Shown: piece by piece, positions 1 to 7,774 of the stretch
Layout of the letters: each line of letters starts with the position of its first letter
How positions within the stretch are numbered: position 1 is the stretch's first letter
Assembly: GCA_021647685.1 (NCBI GenBank)
Contig: JAKIUH010000144.1
Span: 1-9,879 of the forward strand
From: Bacteroidales bacterium
GTDB taxonomy: Bacteria; Bacteroidota; Bacteroidia; Bacteroidales; NBLH01
Reading direction: 5' to 3'
Length of the DNA: 9,879 nt
Position numbers and translations under genes: made by a program
The notes under the pieces: generated by a model
What the model was told of the DNA's origin: nothing
Databases searched by the model: none
Seen by the model: the letters and a program-made list of their open reading frames with translations, nothing else

Positions 1-22
1 GACGTTCAAAAGTTTTAAAAAC

Positions 23-49
23 TTCAAATCGTCCGGCAGGACATTTGAA
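23..49. repeat. Bulged hairpin at the window start
   Basis: TTCAAAT (23-29) pairs with ATTTGAA (43-49), and inside it GTCC (31-34) pairs with GGAC (39-42) around a GGCA loop. C30 is the only bulged base, giving an 11-bp stem. On the plus strand no T-run follows, so it is a poor intrinsic terminator for an upstream gene. A second palindrome, AAGTTTT-A-AAAACTT (10-24), abuts it. It could be a REP-type element or an RNA structure at the 3' end of a gene outside the window. Confidence 0.5.
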
Positions 50-184
50 CATTTTAACAAATTCAGAGCAACTGCCCATATATTTTTATAATATTGATAA
101 TCAATACAAAAATGGTATATCAAACTGGATTTGAGAATGAACCCTTAGCACCAAAGGTGCGGGACACAAACAATTTCTTATTTT

Positions 185-264
185 AGTCGGAGTGCGACTT
201 TGTTAATTTATTGTATATATTAACTATTTTGATATAGTTTTCAATTTGCAGTCGCACCCCAACT
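185..264. repeat. Inverted repeat with 15-nt arms, possible REP or MITE-like element
   Basis: The left arm AGTCGGAGTGCGACT (185-199) matches the reverse complement of the right arm AGTCGCACCCCAACT (250-264) at 13 of 15 positions, including an unbroken 8-bp core GTGCGACT/AGTCGCAC. The arms flank about 50 bases of AT-rich sequence. The left arm can also fold on itself (AGTCG-GAGTG-CGACT). The arms are clearly richer in G and C than the surroundings. This layout fits a short dispersed repeat or a decayed miniature element, but no target-site duplication was identified and copy number cannot be judged from one window. Confidence 0.45.
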
Positions 265-405
265 TTAGTTCGTAAAATTTATTTCTTGGGCTCTTCTTAA
301 TTCCCTACAGGTCAGTTGTTCTGAAATTACACAGATTGACACAGAAACTTTTTTGATTTTGTTTGTTTTTAAACCGGACTCATAAATATCCACACATTTT
401 TTATT

Positions 406-413
406 TACCTTTG
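406..413 (+). promoter_or_regulatory. Likely purL promoter, -7 element
   Basis: TACCTTTG matches the Bacteroidetes primary sigma factor -7 consensus TAnnTTTG at all fixed positions. It lies 34 bases before the purL ATG, which would give a short leader of roughly 25-30 nt. No good TTTG -33 element is seen at the expected spacing, so the match rests mainly on the -7 box. No riboswitch-like fold or obvious purine operator was recognised next to it. Confidence 0.6.
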
Positions 414-447
414 CGGCAAATTTTTAAACAGATAATTCCGCAACAAT

Positions 448-3400
448 ATGCTTATTTTTTCAAAAAACAATTCAGGAAAAACTTATGCTGTTAAAATTGA
501 CAAACAGCCCGATAAACAAACAATCGACAAACTTTCATGGCTACTCGACGGCGAAATTATTCTATCCGAAAAACTCGCAGGTCTTTATATCGGACCGCGT
601 AAGGAAATGATTACGCCCTGGAGCACCAATGCTGTAGAAATCACCCAAAATATGGGCATTCAAGGAATAATGCGTATTGAAGAGTTTTTTGAAGCCGGTG
701 AAGATACTCCATTCGACCCAATGCTTCAAGTACGCTATCATGATTTAGACCAAGATATTTTTACAATTGATAAAAAACCGGAACCCATTATTTATATCGA
801 AGATATAAAAGCATATAACCAACAAGAAGGTTTGGCTCTGAATGAAGATGAAATAAAATATCTTGAAGATTTAAGTAAAAAAATCGGCAGGAAATTAACG
901 GACAGTGAGGTTTTTGGTTTTTCACAAGTAAACAGCGAACATTGTCGCCATAAAATTTTTAACGGAACTTTTATTATTGATGGTAAAGAAATGCCCGAAT
1001 CATTATTCGGTATGATTCGTAAAACATCAAACGAAAATCCCAATAAAATTATATCTGCATACAAAGATAATGTAGCTTTTGTTGCCGGACCTGAAATAGA
1101 GCAGTTTGCACCCGAACGACAAGATACAGCTGCTGAATTTGAAACCCGAAAAATTAAATCCGTACTTTCCTTAAAAGCCGAAACACATAATTTTCCTACC
1201 ACCGTTGAACCCTTTAATGGTGCTGCTACCGGCTCGGGAGGAGAAATTCGCGACCGCTTAGCCGGCGGAAAAGGCAGCTTGCCTTTGGCAGGTACAGCAG
1301 TTTATATGACTCCGTATTCACGTTTAGAAAAAAATCGTGCATGGGAAACAATTCCCGAACGAAATTGGCTGTATCAAACACCTATTGAACTTTTGATAAA
1401 AGCATCAAACGGTGCCAGTGATTTTGGCAATAAATTTGGGCAACCGCTTATTTGCGGCTCTGTACTTACTTTTGAACATCAAGAAAATGAAAAAACTTTC
1501 GGATACGATAAAGTAATTATGCTTGCCGGAGGTATTGGCTTTGGTAAAATGGAAGATGCCCAAAAAGACCGCCCGGAAAAAGGAGATAAGGTAGTTTTAT
1601 TAGGAGGAGAAAATTACCGTATCGGCATGGGTGGCGGTGCTGTTTCATCAGTAGATACCGGCGAATACGAGAGCCAAATCGAACTGAACGCCGTGCAACG
1701 TTCCAATCCTGAAATGCAAAAGCGCGCTGCCAATGCCATTCGTGCAATGGTAGAAGCTGGTAAAAACCCAATAGTTTCTATTCACGACCACGGTGCCGGA
1801 GGACATTTAAACAGTTTATCAGAACTGGTAGAAGAAACCGGCGGTGTGATTGAAATTGATAAATTACCTGTAGGAGACCCTACTTTATCGGCAAAAGAGA
1901 TTATCGGAAATGAATCTCAAGAACGAATGGGTTTGGTAATGAAAGAAAAAGATATTAATCTGCTTGAAAAAGTAGCAAAACGCGAACGTAGCCCCATGTA
2001 TGTAATTGGCGAAGCTACCGGCGACCATAAATTCACAGTAGTGAATACCAAAACAGGTGAAAAACCAATTGATTTAAGCCTTTTCGATTTCTTTGGCAAT
2101 CCGCCCAAACGTATTATGCGCGATGAAACAGTAAATGTAAACTACGCCGAACTAAAATATGATATACAAAAGTTTTCACAATATCTTGAAAATGTGCTGC
2201 AATTAGAAGCTGTAGCATGCAAAGACTGGCTTACAAACAAAGTCGATCGTTCTGTTACGGGTAAAGTAGCTCGCCAACAAACAACAGGCGATATTCAACT
2301 ACCTTTAAGCGATTTAGGTGCAACAGCATTGGACTATCAAGGCAAAAAAGGTTTGGCAACTTCTATTGGTCATGCACCGGTAGCGGCACTCATAAATGCC
2401 GAAAACGGTTCGGTTTTATCAATAGCAGAAGCATTAACCAATATTGTTTGGGCGCCTTTGTCTGATGAACTAAGCAGTATCTCACTAAGCGCCAACTGGA
2501 TGTGGCCATGCAACAATAAAGGCGAAGATGCTCGCTTGTATAAAGCCGTTCAAGCAGCAAGTGATTTTGCCATTGCATTAGGCATTAACATTCCAACAGG
2601 TAAAGATTCGCTGTCGATGACCCAAAAATATAATAACGAGGTAGTGTATGCCCCGGGAACAGTTATTATTTCTGCTGCCGGCGAAGTAGAAAATATCCGT
2701 AAAATTGTTACTCCCGATTTGAAAAACTTACCCGATAGCGAACTACTGTATATTGATTTCTCTTTTCAAAATTTTGAATTAGGAGGCAGTAGCTTTGCAC
2801 AATCAATCAATAAATTAGGAACTTCCACACCCACAGTAAACGATACGGAATATTTTATTGATGCATTTAATACGCTTCAACAGCTAATAAAAAAAGAACT
2901 AATTATTGCAGGACATGATATCTCTGCCGGAGGAATGATTACTACTTTACTGGAAATGAGTTTCCCGAGTGTGAATTTAGGTTTAGATATTGATTTATCC
3001 GCCTTGAACGAAAAAGATTTAATTAAGATATTGTTTAGTGAAAATCCGGGTGTGATAATTCAAGTACGCAAAAATGGTAAAGCACAAAATATATTGAACG
3101 AAGAAGGTATAGGTTTTGCAAAAATAGCTGAATTGCGCCCTGACAATAAAATAGTGATTAATCAAACTATTGAATTGGATAAGAATCATTATCGTGATGT
3201 GTGGTTTAAAACTTCCTATTTACTTGATAGAGAGCAAAGCACCGATAAATTAGCAAAAGCTCGTTACAAAAATTATAAAAGTCAGCCTTTGCAGTTCAAA
3301 CTTCCTGAAAATTTCAGTGGAAAATTTGAGCAATACGGTATCAGTCCGGACAGAGATGCTAAATCAGGTATCAAGGCAGCCATTATTCGCGAAAAAGGAG

Positions 3401-4119
3401 TAAACGGCGACCGTGAGATGGCCTATTCAATGTATTTAGCCGGTTTTGATGTAAAAGATGTGCATATGACCGATTTAATTAATGGTCGTGAAAATTTAGA
3501 AGATGTAAATTTCATTGTTTTTGTAGGCGGATTTTCTAATTCTGATGTGCTGGGTTCGGCAAAAGGCTGGGCTGGTGCATTTTTGTACAATGAAAAAGCA
3601 AATACTGCTCTAAAAAACTTTTATGCACGTAAAGATACTTTGAGTTTAGGGGTTTGTAACGGCTGCCAATTAATGGTAGAGCTGAATTTATTATACCCCG
3701 AACATCAAAATGTTCCTAAAATGCTTCACAACGACAGCGGCAAATTTGAATCGGCTTATTTGAATGTTGAAATACCTGAAAATGATTCGGTAATGCTAAA
3801 ATCACTATCAGGTTCCAGATTAGGTATCTGGGTGGCACATGGCGAGGGTAAATTTTATCTGCCCAAAGGAGAAGATGCTTATAAAATACCAATGAAATAT
3901 GCTTACTCACAATATCCGGCTAATCCAAACGGTTCAGACTTTGATACGGCAGCTTTGGTTTCGGAAGATGGCCGTCATTTGGCAATGATGCCGCATTTAG
4001 AACGAGCTATTTTCCCGTGGCAATGTGCTTCTTATCCCGAAGAACGTAAAAATGAAGACATTACTCCTTGGATCGAAGCTTTCGTTAATGCACGCAAATG
4101 GATTGAAAGCAAAACTTAA
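448..4119 (+). CDS. purL: Phosphoribosylformylglycinamidine synthase, single-chain type
   Basis: A complete 1223-residue FGAM synthase. It converts formylglycinamide ribonucleotide, ATP and glutamine to formylglycinamidine ribonucleotide in cytoplasmic de novo purine synthesis. The domains run in the family order: PurS-like N-terminus (about 1-150), linker with NSEHCRHK (162-169), first synthetase half with LKAETHNFPT (from 242) and HDHGAGG (446-452), second half with GKDS (718-721) and GHDISAGG (822-829), then a class I glutamine amidotransferase domain (about 965-1223). In the last domain the nucleophile is Cys1070 in GVCNGCQ, with His1183 and Glu1185 in PHLERAIFPW. All key residues are intact. 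The length is slightly below the E. coli enzyme (1295) and suits a single-chain enzyme rather than the split PurLQS form. The start at 448 is supported by the PurS-like opening MLIFSKNNSGKTYAVK and the promoter just upstream. It appears monocistronic and ends before a bidirectional terminator. Confidence 0.98.
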   Translation: MLIFSKNNSGKTYAVKIDKQPDKQTIDKLSWLLDGEIILSEKLAGLYIGPRKEMITPWSTNAVEITQNMGIQGIMRIEEFFEAGEDTPFDPMLQVRYHDLDQDIFTIDKKPEPIIYIEDIKAYNQQEGLALNEDEIKYLEDLSKKIGRKLTDSEVFGFSQVNSEHCRHKIFNGTFIIDGKEMPESLFGMIRKTSNENPNKIISAYKDNVAFVAGPEIEQFAPERQDTAAEFETRKIKSVLSLKAETHNFPTTVEPFNGAATGSGGEIRDRLAGGKGSLPLAGTAVYMTPYSRLEKNRAWETIPERNWLYQTPIELLIKASNGASDFGNKFGQPLICGSVLTFEHQENEKTFGYDKVIMLAGGIGFGKMEDAQKDRPEKGDKVVLLGGENYRIGMGGGAVSSVDTGEYESQIELNAVQRSNPEMQKRAANAIRAMVEAGKNPIVSIHDHGAGGHLNSLSELVEETGGVIEIDKLPVGDPTLSAKEIIGNESQERMGLVMKEKDINLLEKVAKRERSPMYVIGEATGDHKFTVVNTKTGEKPIDLSLFDFFGNPPKRIMRDETVNVNYAELKYDIQKFSQYLENVLQLEAVACKDWLTNKVDRSVTGKVARQQTTGDIQLPLSDLGATALDYQGKKGLATSIGHAPVAALINAENGSVLSIAEALTNIVWAPLSDELSSISLSANWMWPCNNKGEDARLYKAVQAASDFAIALGINIPTGKDSLSMTQKYNNEVVYAPGTVIISAAGEVENIRKIVTPDLKNLPDSELLYIDFSFQNFELGGSSFAQSINKLGTSTPTVNDTEYFIDAFNTLQQLIKKELIIAGHDISAGGMITTLLEMSFPSVNLGLDIDLSALNEKDLIKILFSENPGVIIQVRKNGKAQNILNEEGIGFAKIAELRPDNKIVINQTIELDKNHYRDVWFKTSYLLDREQSTDKLAKARYKNYKSQPLQFKLPENFSGKFEQYGISPDRDAKSGIKAAIIREKGVNGDREMAYSMYLAGFDVKDVHMTDLINGRENLEDVNFIVFVGGFSNSDVLGSAKGWAGAFLYNEKANTALKNFYARKDTLSLGVCNGCQLMVELNLLYPEHQNVPKMLHNDSGKFESAYLNVEIPENDSVMLKSLSGSRLGIWVAHGEGKFYLPKGEDAYKIPMKYAYSQYPANPNGSDFDTAALVSEDGRHLAMMPHLERAIFPWQCASYPEERKNEDITPWIEAFVNARKWIESKT

Positions 4120-4144
4120 TATCTAAATATCTTATATCAAATAA

Positions 4145-4174
4145 AAAAAGACCTCTGTGAACAGAGGTCTTTTT
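4145..4174. terminator. Bidirectional intrinsic terminator between purL and nrfA
   Basis: AGACCTCTGT (4149-4158) and ACAGAGGTCT (4161-4170) form a perfect 10-bp inverted repeat around GA; allowing a four-base loop, the stem is nine pairs. It is extended by A-run to T-run pairing (4145-4148 with 4171-4174). The T-run on the right serves plus-strand transcripts from purL. The A-run on the left becomes a U-run for minus-strand transcripts leaving nrfA. It sits 25 bases after the purL stop and about 30 bases beyond the nrfA stop, as expected for one terminator shared by convergent units. Confidence 0.92.
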
Positions 4175-4205
4175 CTTACAACCAAAAAAGGTTTATTGAT
4201 ACAAA

Positions 4206-5717
4206 TTATTGAATAGTTTCCGTTTTATATTTACTTTCACGTTCTTTTGCTTCTTTTAGCCACAATGGCAATACTTCTTGTTTGAATTTTGCTTTTTCTT
4301 CTTCTAATTTTTCCATTGGCAAGCCAATAAATTTCTGGGCTTTTTCTTTGGTTGAAATATCAGGATAAGGAACTTCTCCTTCAAAACCAAGTTTTAGAAG
4401 TAAGCGAGCCAATTTAATACGCGTTTCTTGTGCAATATCAATACCAGTAGCAATTACTCTGCTAATCTCAACCGGAGAATGGAATGAGCCTCCATGACTG
4501 GCAGCTGCATAATCCCAGCGCCACTGAGCATGTCGTATTCCCATTAAAATATCTTTCATTTGTTCTTCAGTAGCTCCAAGTTCCCAACATTTTCCGGCTT
4601 CCACATGTGCACGAACCAATAATTCTTCTAATTTATCTCTGTTTTCAATTATCTTATCCTGCCTGTCGTAAACATTCTTAATTAGTGTTTCGGTTTCCTG
4701 ACGATGACATACCTGACACGAATTAGCTACATTATTTAAAGGACTTTGAATTTTATGATCGGTAAACTTAACCCCACCTTCTGATTTATAAGGCATATGA
4801 CAATCGGCACATGAAACCCCGCGTTCAGCATGTATTCCGGTCAGATATACTTCATATCCCGGATGCTGCGCTTTTAACATAGGAGCTTTACTGATTTTAT
4901 GAGTCCAATCTTTAAACTCCTTATTATCGTAATATTCTTCCATCGCCTCTGCACTCATACCTTTATCCCAAGGAAAAGTTAAATAAGGAACTCCTTCGGC
5001 ATCGGGTCTTTTTTTGTCAAAATAATATTCTACATGACATTGTGCACACACCAAGGAGCGCATTTCCTGATGGCTTACCTTATTAATATCTTTACCTTGA
5101 CGTTCAAATGCCTCAATTAATGCAGGTCTTGATATTCTTAAATTCATGGTTTCTGCATCATGGCAATCGGCACAGCCTATTGGATTAACAACTTCAGCAC
5201 CTAAACGCGCCCATTTCCCTTTATAAAATTCGGCAACACCATCACGTTTCATTACTCTCGGAACATCAGGGCTTTTACATGTCCAACAGGTTGAAGGCAT
5301 AGGCCCGTCATCAGAACCGGTAGGGCCACCGGTACGCAATGAATTGTGCAAGTCTTCTACGGCATAAACATGTCCGCGTCCTTGATTATAATCTTTTGAA
5401 AATCCATATCCTGCCCATAAAACAACCAGTCGCGGATCTACTTCCAGCATATCAATCATTGCATTACCGTTGTATTTACTTCTGAAAGAAGTATCTTCGG
5501 TTTCATAATATGATTGATACTCTCGTGGAAAATTTTTACCCCAAACATCATTTCTTGGTTCTTCCTGATTAATTTTCACTGTTGGAGTATAAGCAAAAAC
5601 TGCTTCGGCTTTTCGTTGGGTAATGGACGAAGCCAATAATCCTAATAAAAATACAACTACAATCGTTGTAATTAAAATTAACCAGTTTACAATAGGTTTT
5701 CTTTTTTGTTCGCTCAT
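4206..5717 (-). CDS. nrfA: Cytochrome c nitrite reductase, pentaheme catalytic subunit
   Basis: A 503-residue NrfA, which reduces nitrite to ammonium with six electrons on the periplasmic side. Five heme sites are present: the diagnostic active-site motif CWTCK (144-148, lysine as heme ligand), then CADCH (182-186), CAQCH (224-228), CADCH (303-307) and CQVCH (334-338). By family comparison, Arg114 in GRGHVY, Tyr231 in HVEYYF and His285 in KAQHP are the catalytic residues, and Glu230, Tyr231, Lys282 and Gln284 supply the calcium site. The N-terminus has a basic start and one hydrophobic stretch (about 11-30). This may be an uncleaved anchor or a signal peptide cut near the Ala-rich AEAVFA segment (about 37-42). 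It follows nrfH by only six bases and is the last gene of the unit, read toward the shared terminator. Known NrfA enzymes also reduce nitric oxide and hydroxylamine, so a detoxifying role is possible as well as respiration. Confidence 0.97.
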   Translation of the reverse strand: MSEQKRKPIVNWLILITTIVVVFLLGLLASSITQRKAEAVFAYTPTVKINQEEPRNDVWGKNFPREYQSYYETEDTSFRSKYNGNAMIDMLEVDPRLVVLWAGYGFSKDYNQGRGHVYAVEDLHNSLRTGGPTGSDDGPMPSTCWTCKSPDVPRVMKRDGVAEFYKGKWARLGAEVVNPIGCADCHDAETMNLRISRPALIEAFERQGKDINKVSHQEMRSLVCAQCHVEYYFDKKRPDAEGVPYLTFPWDKGMSAEAMEEYYDNKEFKDWTHKISKAPMLKAQHPGYEVYLTGIHAERGVSCADCHMPYKSEGGVKFTDHKIQSPLNNVANSCQVCHRQETETLIKNVYDRQDKIIENRDKLEELLVRAHVEAGKCWELGATEEQMKDILMGIRHAQWRWDYAAASHGGSFHSPVEISRVIATGIDIAQETRIKLARLLLKLGFEGEVPYPDISTKEKAQKFIGLPMEKLEEEKAKFKQEVLPLWLKEAKERESKYKTETIQ

Positions 5718-5723
5718 AATAGA

Positions 5724-6305
5724 TTATTTTTTTGATTTTTTATTTAACCATTCGGGGGTTTTGGGAGATTCCTGCGGAGTACGTGCATATGGTGTAGAAG
5801 TTAAACTGTTAACTCTACCGTGAGGTACTTCTCTATGGCAATCCCAACATTCCCTTTCTGACTTTTCGTAATGTTTAAAATTTGTTTGCGTGTCTAATTT
5901 CGTATCGGTTAAAAGTTCACTATGACATCTTACACAGTTATCATGTACAACCTTTTGTCCGGCTTCATGGATAAAAATTACCTGTGGCTCCATACGTAAT
6001 GTAAACATTGTAGCGTGCCTAAGACCATCTTTTGCCTTAAAATAATATTTGTTGAAAACATTATTGTGCGGCACATGACAATCGTTACAATTTGCATTTT
6101 CACGATGTGAACTGTGTTGCCAAGTAGCATATTGCGGCACCATTACATGGCAGTTAATGCATGTTTCGGGCTTATCCGACAGATAAGAAACTGCATTGGA
6201 TGTGTATAATATAAATGCCAACAAACCGATAATGCAACCTGTGATAATCAGCACAGGAAATACCCATTTTTTCGGAGGTTTTATTTTTTTTATTAATTCT
6301 GTCAT
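5724..6305 (-). CDS. nrfH: Tetraheme quinol dehydrogenase subunit of nitrite reductase (NapC/NrfH family)
   Basis: A 193-residue membrane-anchored cytochrome c. It has a basic N-terminus, one transmembrane helix (about 14-36) and a periplasmic domain with four heme motifs: CINCH (49-53), CNDCH (73-77), CVRCH (124-128) and CWDCH (153-157). The first motif is followed by Met55 (CxxCHxM). In Desulfovibrio NrfH the methionine of that pattern ligates heme 1, the heme nearest the quinol site. The family oxidises menaquinol and hands electrons to NrfA in a membrane-bound complex. The gene lies directly before nrfA with a six-base gap, so the two are almost certainly co-transcribed and translated together. 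The tail after the last heme (about 165-193) is polar and rich in Pro, Thr and Lys. It could be called a generic NapC-type cytochrome, but the adjacent nrfA settles the assignment. Confidence 0.96.
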   Translation of the reverse strand: MTELIKKIKPPKKWVFPVLIITGCIIGLLAFILYTSNAVSYLSDKPETCINCHVMVPQYATWQHSSHRENANCNDCHVPHNNVFNKYYFKAKDGLRHATMFTLRMEPQVIFIHEAGQKVVHDNCVRCHSELLTDTKLDTQTNFKHYEKSERECWDCHREVPHGRVNSLTSTPYARTPQESPKTPEWLNKKSKK

Positions 6306-6349
6306 AAACTTTGTTTTTTATTATATATAAGCAAAGCATTCGGAAAATT

Positions 6350-6367
6350 AAATACCATAGGGTATTT
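6350..6367. other. Short hairpin between the porin-like gene and nrfH
   Basis: AAATACC (6350-6356) and GGTATTT (6361-6367) form a perfect 7-bp inverted repeat around ATAG in the 81-bp gap between the barrel gene and nrfH. On the minus strand it is followed by TAATTTT, a weak U-rich tail. It could act as a leaky terminator, an RNA-processing or stability element setting different levels of the barrel protein and NrfHA, or an operator. The stem is mostly AT and may be chance. A possible -7-like ATGCTTTG follows on the minus strand, but it misses the consensus TA, so an internal nrfH promoter is not claimed. Confidence 0.35.
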
Positions 6368-6386
6368 GTTCTTAAAGTGAGGCTTG

Positions 6387-7694
6387 CTATTTTTTATGTT
6401 CAAACAAAGTCGGCTTAAATAAAATCATCGCATAAGCCCAATTGTTTGTTTGATTAGCATCTCCTCCTTTTACAGCTTCCATAGTTTGTGTTGCAAACAT
6501 TTGTGAATATCCGCCTTTGAATTTCACACCCTTTGTAATAGGAAAGCTTATGAAAAGGTCAACTTCTGTTCCCATATATTTATCCATAGCAATTGTTGGA
6601 TTAGCTGGGTCAGCCACATCGGCAGCAGCCAAAAAAGCATGTGTGTGGGCTCCTAATTGCACTTTGGATAATTTAGCGTTTAATTGCAAGTAAATATCGG
6701 TTAATCCAACATTTCCGTGTCCGCTTCCCACGTAAAAGTAATCCATAAAACCATTAAACTTATGATTTGTTCCGTAAAATGGTGTAAATACATTCGTTTC
6801 ATCAGAAGTTTCTAACTGACTGTTACCGGTAAGCTGTTCTATACCAAGCACAGTTGAAAACATTTTGGGAAAATTATACGAAACATCTGCCGCAAAATAC
6901 ATTGCATTAATTTTACGTTGTTCGCCGGTAATCAATGTATCATTACTTTTTCCGCCCTGATAATAAAAAGTAGCATGTCCGCCAATTTTATCCGATTTAA
7001 AAGTTAATCTTGGTCCAATTGTTTGGCTGTATGCTGTTCCTCCTGTTTCAATTTGTTTCCCGTTATTTAAAAACAAAAAGCTTACATTAAACAGATCACT
7101 TGGTTTATAATTAAACCATAAGTTTTGAAATGCTTTGTAATTTTTAGGATTAACTACATTATCCGTGCCGGATAATTTGGCTGCATCTTGGTTATAGGCA
7201 AAAGTCAGTTCTCCATGAAAATTATCAGTGATGTATTTAAACATTAATGCATCGTGGCTTCTGGCTTGTTGTGTCCAATTTACATTCCCAAAAATACGGT
7301 GGTCATCATAAATAATTTCTTGACGTCCAAATTTCATTGAAAACCCATTGCCGATAAATGCTTCTCCCCAAGCCTCATGAATCGATACAGCAAAATCTTC
7401 ATTCGTGTTTAATTGTTGTTGACTTCCCCAAATACGAACATCTTGTAAAGAAATTTTTGCTTGAAAATTTTGATTTTTAAAATCTAAATTAAAACGACTT
7501 CTTTGGCTCACTGATAAGCCATAGTCTGCATCTGTAGGTCTTAATGTCTTGTACCCGTTGTAGTACTCAAGTCTGGGTCTGATTTCAACCCCTAATTTAA
7601 ATATTTCAGTAGGCTTTTCTTCTTCCTGTGCCATCAGGTTAAAGCCAAACTCTTGAATGAAAAGTAAAACTGCAAAAAGAATTATTTTTTTCAT
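6387..7694 (-). CDS. Outer-membrane beta-barrel protein, alginate-export/porin type
   Basis: A 435-residue exported protein with a signal peptide, MKKIILFAVLLF... to Ala22, whose predicted mature N-terminus is Gln23 as is common in Bacteroidetes. The rest alternates polar and aromatic or hydrophobic residues in amphipathic strands and has no hydrophobic helix, as in an outer-membrane barrel. The segment at about 123-150, beginning GRQEIIYDDHRIFGN and including WTQQARSHDA, resembles the conserved GRQ...W...AR..DA pattern of the alginate-export domain family. Near the C-terminus the strand NWAYAMILFKPTLF is barrel-like, followed by a short EHKK tail. Despite the family name, most members are not tied to alginate. 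As first gene of the unit with nrfHA, it may form a pore for nitrite or another small solute used by this respiration, but the substrate is inferred from position only. It could instead have an unrelated transport role under the same control. Confidence 0.8.
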   Translation of the reverse strand: MKKIILFAVLLFIQEFGFNLMAQEEEKPTEIFKLGVEIRPRLEYYNGYKTLRPTDADYGLSVSQRSRFNLDFKNQNFQAKISLQDVRIWGSQQQLNTNEDFAVSIHEAWGEAFIGNGFSMKFGRQEIIYDDHRIFGNVNWTQQARSHDALMFKYITDNFHGELTFAYNQDAAKLSGTDNVVNPKNYKAFQNLWFNYKPSDLFNVSFLFLNNGKQIETGGTAYSQTIGPRLTFKSDKIGGHATFYYQGGKSNDTLITGEQRKINAMYFAADVSYNFPKMFSTVLGIEQLTGNSQLETSDETNVFTPFYGTNHKFNGFMDYFYVGSGHGNVGLTDIYLQLNAKLSKVQLGAHTHAFLAAADVADPANPTIAMDKYMGTEVDLFISFPITKGVKFKGGYSQMFATQTMEAVKGGDANQTNNWAYAMILFKPTLFEHKK

Positions 7695-7746
7695 AATATA
7701 TTAAGATAAATGGTTAAAAATATGCTTAAGTATTTTTTTTATTGTG

Positions 7747-7774
7747 TAAAGATAGCGTGCTACGAGTTGTCAAA
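7747..7774 (-). promoter_or_regulatory. Likely promoter of the porin-like-nrfH-nrfA unit
   Basis: On the minus strand, TATCTTTA (complement of 7747-7754) matches TAnnTTTG at five of six fixed positions. Sixteen bases upstream lies a TTTG (complement of 7771-7774), at the end of a T-run. The spacing is slightly short for the Bacteroidetes -33/-7 pair. The transcript would start near 7740, leaving a leader of about 45 nt before the barrel-protein ATG at 7694. Two palindromes lie over and upstream of the -33 element, as expected for a controlled promoter. Confidence 0.5.

Larger units (their letters stand above)
1..447. other. Intergenic region upstream of purL, no convincing gene
   Basis: No reading frame here has recognisable protein features. 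One frame is open from the window edge to a TGA at 132-134, and a 24-codon ATG frame runs 112-186, but both cross hairpin-forming sequence and look non-coding. The region holds a bulged hairpin (23-49), an odd-centred palindrome TATTGAT-A-ATCAATA (92-106), a small hairpin GCACC-AAA-GGTGC (148-160), an inverted repeat with 15-nt arms (185-199 and 250-264), two direct copies of ACACAGA ten bases apart (329-335 and 339-345), and the likely purL promoter near 406. The density of inverted repeats in the first 270 bases suggests degenerate intergenic repeat elements. The end of an upstream gene beyond the window edge cannot be excluded. Confidence 0.6.

Noticed and set aside
92..106. TATTGAT-A-ATCAATA as an FNR site
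   Set aside because: The half-sites match, but only one base separates them where FNR needs four. It also lies more than 300 bases before a housekeeping gene.
3..134. Frame open from the window edge to TGA at 132-134, possible 3' end of an upstream gene
   Set aside because: The implied 43 residues show no recognised family and cross a strong hairpin, and the other forward frames are also partly open. It cannot be supported without upstream sequence.
112..186. 24-codon ATG frame (MVYQTGFENEPL...) upstream of purL
   Set aside because: It is very short, spans the GCACC-AAA-GGTGC hairpin, has no promoter or recognisable motif, and ends inside an inverted-repeat arm. It is better explained as repeat-like sequence.
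329..345. Direct repeat ACACAGA, ten bases apart, as a CRISPR-like or iteron array
   Set aside because: Only two 7-base copies are present and there are no spacers or further units. At most it is a remnant of a common intergenic repeat.
1517..1771. Open frames antisense to purL, here and at 792-1202, 1917-2108, 2390-2578 and 3716-3910
   Set aside because: They lie wholly within a well-conserved purL on the other strand, have no family features and vary in frame, so they are by-products of the real gene.
5623..5823. Plus-strand frame across the nrfH-nrfA junction
   Set aside because: It is antisense to both cytochrome genes, including the NrfA N-terminal hydrophobic segment, and has no independent support.
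7715..7740. Imperfect palindrome around CTTAAG followed by eight Ts, as a terminator
   Set aside because: The stem is almost all AT, contains a mismatch and a wobble pair, and would fall in the leader of the barrel gene where a plus-strand terminator has no transcript to stop.
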